Shown: positions 32,267 through 33,652 of the stretch, piece by piece
Position numbering within the stretch: position 1 is the stretch's first letter
Layout: every line of letters begins with the position of its first letter
From: UBA4742 sp002403895
GTDB taxonomy: Bacteria > Actinomycetota > Acidimicrobiia > Acidimicrobiales > Acidimicrobilacustridaceae
Assembly (NCBI GenBank): GCA_036823295.1
Contig: DAISGD010000038.1
Span: forward strand, 1-33,652
Direction of reading: 5' to 3'
Length of the DNA stretch: 33,652 nucleotides
Notes under the pieces: model-generated
The model's database searches: none
Told to the model about the DNA's origin: nothing
Seen by the model: the letters and a program-made list of their open reading frames with translations, nothing else
Program-made: the position numbers and the translations under genes

Positions 32267-32486
32267 CGAGGCGGCGGTCGCGTTGCCGTGGTGCGAGGAC
32301 TGCGCCAAGTTCTGGAACCCCAACACCATGCCGCCCGACGGGACCTGCCCAACATGCGGACGGTTCATCGCCGAACCGGTGAAGCCACAGAGGATCCCGT
32401 GGCATTTCTGGGTGCTGCTGGCGGCCGCCGCCATCTACCTCGGCTGGCGCGCCATTCAGGGCGTGCAGTGGCTTCTCAGCCGGTGA
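32208..32486 (+). CDS. Small zinc-ribbon membrane protein
   Basis: The protein has a zinc ribbon with two CXXC knuckles (LPWCEDCAKFWNP and TCPTCGRFIAE) and one C-terminal membrane helix (WHFWVLLAAAAIYLGWRAI). The final residues are GVQWLLSR. ATG 32208 gives 92 residues but overlaps the carboxyltransferase gene by 59 bases, and the first 25 residues look like out-of-frame sequence. TTG 32283, with a GAGG 11 nt ahead, would give 67 residues starting at LPWCEDC, which I find more natural. The ribbon would face the cytoplasm if the positive-inside rule holds. I know no function; it probably shares a transcript with the gene before it. Confidence 0.78.
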   Translation: MPKAHAAPSLNATTAFPRSDEAAVALPWCEDCAKFWNPNTMPPDGTCPTCGRFIAEPVKPQRIPWHFWVLLAAAAIYLGWRAIQGVQWLLSR

Positions 32487-32604
32487 GGCCGGGCCGGATG
32501 ATGGTCAGCGTCAAGAGGGGCGTCTGCGTGGACATCTGACTCGCTCTGACGATTTCCGTTTTGGAGTGACGGCGATGTGACCGACGCCACCCAACCGCCG
32601 TGGT
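32487..32604. other. Convergent intergenic region, nothing recognised
   Basis: The 118 bases lie between two converging genes. There is one short T-run (CCGTTTTGG) but no convincing hairpin in front of it, so I do not call a terminator. Confidence 0.5.
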
Positions 32605-33486
32605 CTAGATGCGCTCCAGTTGGGCGCCGTCGAAGAGCGGGGCGATGTCGAGGGCCACGACGTCGGCCTCCATCTCCAGGTCGCTTGGGGGGTGATGGGT
32701 GCCGGCCGCGGCCTCGACGGTGGGGCCCAACAGGGTGGCGTCGCTGGAGGTGTTGAGAAAGAGGTGGGGCTGGCCCAGGACGAAGGCCACCGCCCGAGCC
32801 AATGCGTCGCCGGTCGGCAGGGGCTCGTACCAGGCGAATCGCGGACCGTCAGCCTCAGGAGTCCAGCGGCGGCGAGCTACTGACTTGATGGTCTGGACCG
32901 CCACCTGACGGTCCGCACAGAGCGCGACCAGCGCGTCGAACGCGGTGCGATAGGTCTCGTCGCGCATGAGTGGGTAGTTGTAGGGGAGGAGCACCGAGTC
33001 GAAGTCGAAGCGCTCGAGGCTGCGCCGGTGCATGTCGGCGATGCGGGTGCCGTGACCGGTGACTCCGATGAAGCGCACCAGGCCCTCGTCTCGGGCCGCG
33101 GTCAGCGCCTTCACCGCGCCTCCCGGCCCGTGGGCGACCTCCCATTCGTCAGGCTCGACCAGGTTGTGGAGCTGGATCATGTCCACATGGTCGACACCGA
33201 GTCGGGCCAAGGAGCGCTCGAGTTCACTGCGGGCGCCGTCGCCGGTGCGCTCGCCCGTCTTGGTGGCCAGGAAGAACATGGGGCGATACACGGACAGAAA
33301 CGGCGCCAGGCGCAGCTCAGAGTCGCCGTAGGAGGCGGCGGTGTCGATGTGGTTGATGCCGGCCTGGCGCACCTGGTCGAGCACCTGATCAGCTCGTTCC
33401 TGGCGCATCGCCCCCAGCGCGGCGGCACCGAAGATGACCCGGGTGCTGTCGTGGCCCGTACGACCAAACGGCTCAACATCGATCAT
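32605..33486 (-). CDS. Aldo/keto reductase
   Basis: The 293-residue protein is an NAD(P)H-dependent aldo/keto reductase with a TIM-barrel fold. The catalytic tetrad is complete: Asp and Tyr in INHIDTAASYGDSE, Lys in FLATKTGER and His in DMIQLHNL. The N-terminal beta-hairpin (VEPFGRTGHDSTRVIFGAAALG) and RFIGVTGHG are typical of the Tas/YajO-like bacterial group. The substrate is unknown. ATG 33486 fits the family start and has TAGCGT at leaderless spacing; a longer frame back to 33573 would run into the tRNA promoter. It is divergent from tRNA-Pro. Confidence 0.92.
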   Translation of the reverse strand: MIDVEPFGRTGHDSTRVIFGAAALGAMRQERADQVLDQVRQAGINHIDTAASYGDSELRLAPFLSVYRPMFFLATKTGERTGDGARSELERSLARLGVDHVDMIQLHNLVEPDEWEVAHGPGGAVKALTAARDEGLVRFIGVTGHGTRIADMHRRSLERFDFDSVLLPYNYPLMRDETYRTAFDALVALCADRQVAVQTIKSVARRRWTPEADGPRFAWYEPLPTGDALARAVAFVLGQPHLFLNTSSDATLLGPTVEAAAGTHHPPSDLEMEADVVALDIAPLFDGAQLERI

Positions 33487-33493
33487 GGAGGCG

Positions 33494-33499
33494 ACGCTA
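33494..33499 (-). promoter_or_regulatory. Leaderless-type -10 (TAGCGT) for the aldo/keto reductase gene
   Basis: On the minus strand TAGCGT ends 7 nt before ATG 33486, as in the lipoprotein gene, which uses the same hexamer at the same spacing. Confidence 0.55.
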
Positions 33500-33556
33500 T
33501 ACCCGGCCTCCCGGATTCTGACCGGGGACTCGATTCGCCCGTCTGGGGGGACCGAG

Positions 33557-33562
33557 TAGAGT
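33557..33562 (+). promoter_or_regulatory. -10 element (TAGAGT) of the tRNA-Pro promoter
   Basis: TAGAGT ends 12 nt before the mature tRNA 5' end. TTCGCC at 33534-33539 is a weak -35 with 17-nt spacing. The spacer holds a near copy of the tRNA's own anticodon arm. Confidence 0.5.
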
Positions 33563-33574
33563 GACCCCTTCATA

Positions 33575-33652
33575 CGGGCTGTGGCGCAGCTTGGTTAGCG
33601 CGTCGGTCTGGGGGACCGAAGGTCGTGGGTTCGAATCCCGCCAGCCCGACCA
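33575..33652 (+). tRNA. tRNA-Pro (anticodon GGG), CCA encoded
   Basis: The acceptor stem CGGGCTG pairs with CAGCCCG (33642-33648), the C1-G72 pair being usual for bacterial tRNA-Pro. The D arm has GGTTAG, the anticodon loop CTGGGGG gives anticodon GGG, and the T arm has GTGGGTTCGAATCCCGC. An A and an encoded CCA follow, ending exactly at the window edge. It reads CCC and CCU proline codons. Confidence 0.96.

Overview
The window reads as chromosomal core genome of a GC-rich actinobacterium. I place it in the Actinomycetota, most likely near the class Acidimicrobiia. This is inference from GC-rich codon use, frequent GTG starts, and a gene order that follows the Mycobacterium tuberculosis Rv1692-Rv1713 block (HAD phosphatase, tlyA, recN, pyrG, NUDIX, xerD, scpA, scpB, rluB, cmk, der). 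No phage, insertion sequence or CRISPR array is visible. A run of 100 N at 8220-8319 is an assembly gap inside a repetitive gene.

Layout. 1-353: 3' end of 23S rRNA, 5S rRNA and a strong intrinsic terminator. 354-5814: a TPR protein with an Arg/Ser-rich N-terminus, class I aldolase FbaB, and the two-subunit 2-oxoglutarate:ferredoxin oxidoreductase KorAB. 5811-7876: a DUF1015 gene divergent from a HAD phosphatase. 7887-14121: a coiled-coil protein with a Lys/Ala repeat tail, TlyA, RecN, PyrG, an ADP-ribose-type NUDIX hydrolase and XerD. 14138-16680: a DksA/TraR-type zinc-finger protein, an HD hydrolase, and (minus strand) TrpS and a lipoprotein. 16781-23218: ScpA, ScpB, RluB, then AroH, TyrA, AroA, Cmk and PlsC, joining chromosome condensation, rRNA modification, aromatic amino-acid synthesis, CMP phosphorylation and phospholipid synthesis. 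23309-26815 (minus strand): IspH, then a YCII-domain protein, an ECF42-type sigma factor and an HD-domain enzyme. 26890-32486: a PDZ/radical-SAM DUF512 protein overlapping Der, a membrane SpoIIE-type phosphatase, an acyl-CoA carboxyltransferase and a small zinc-ribbon membrane protein. 32605-33652: an aldo/keto reductase and, divergently, tRNA-Pro(GGG) at the window edge. No stretch over 300 bases lacks a gene apart from the RNA-bearing first 353 bases.

Two themes stand out. First, most genes that are not translationally coupled have a TANNNT -10 hexamer 6-9 nt before the start codon and no Shine-Dalgarno, so they probably make leaderless mRNAs. In five gene pairs the TAG stop of the upstream gene forms the first half of the next gene's -10. 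Second, the YCII-ECF42-HD module carries a TGTCGA-17-CGAC element that looks like the sigma factor's own promoter, and its last gene resembles HD-domain diiron oxygenases.
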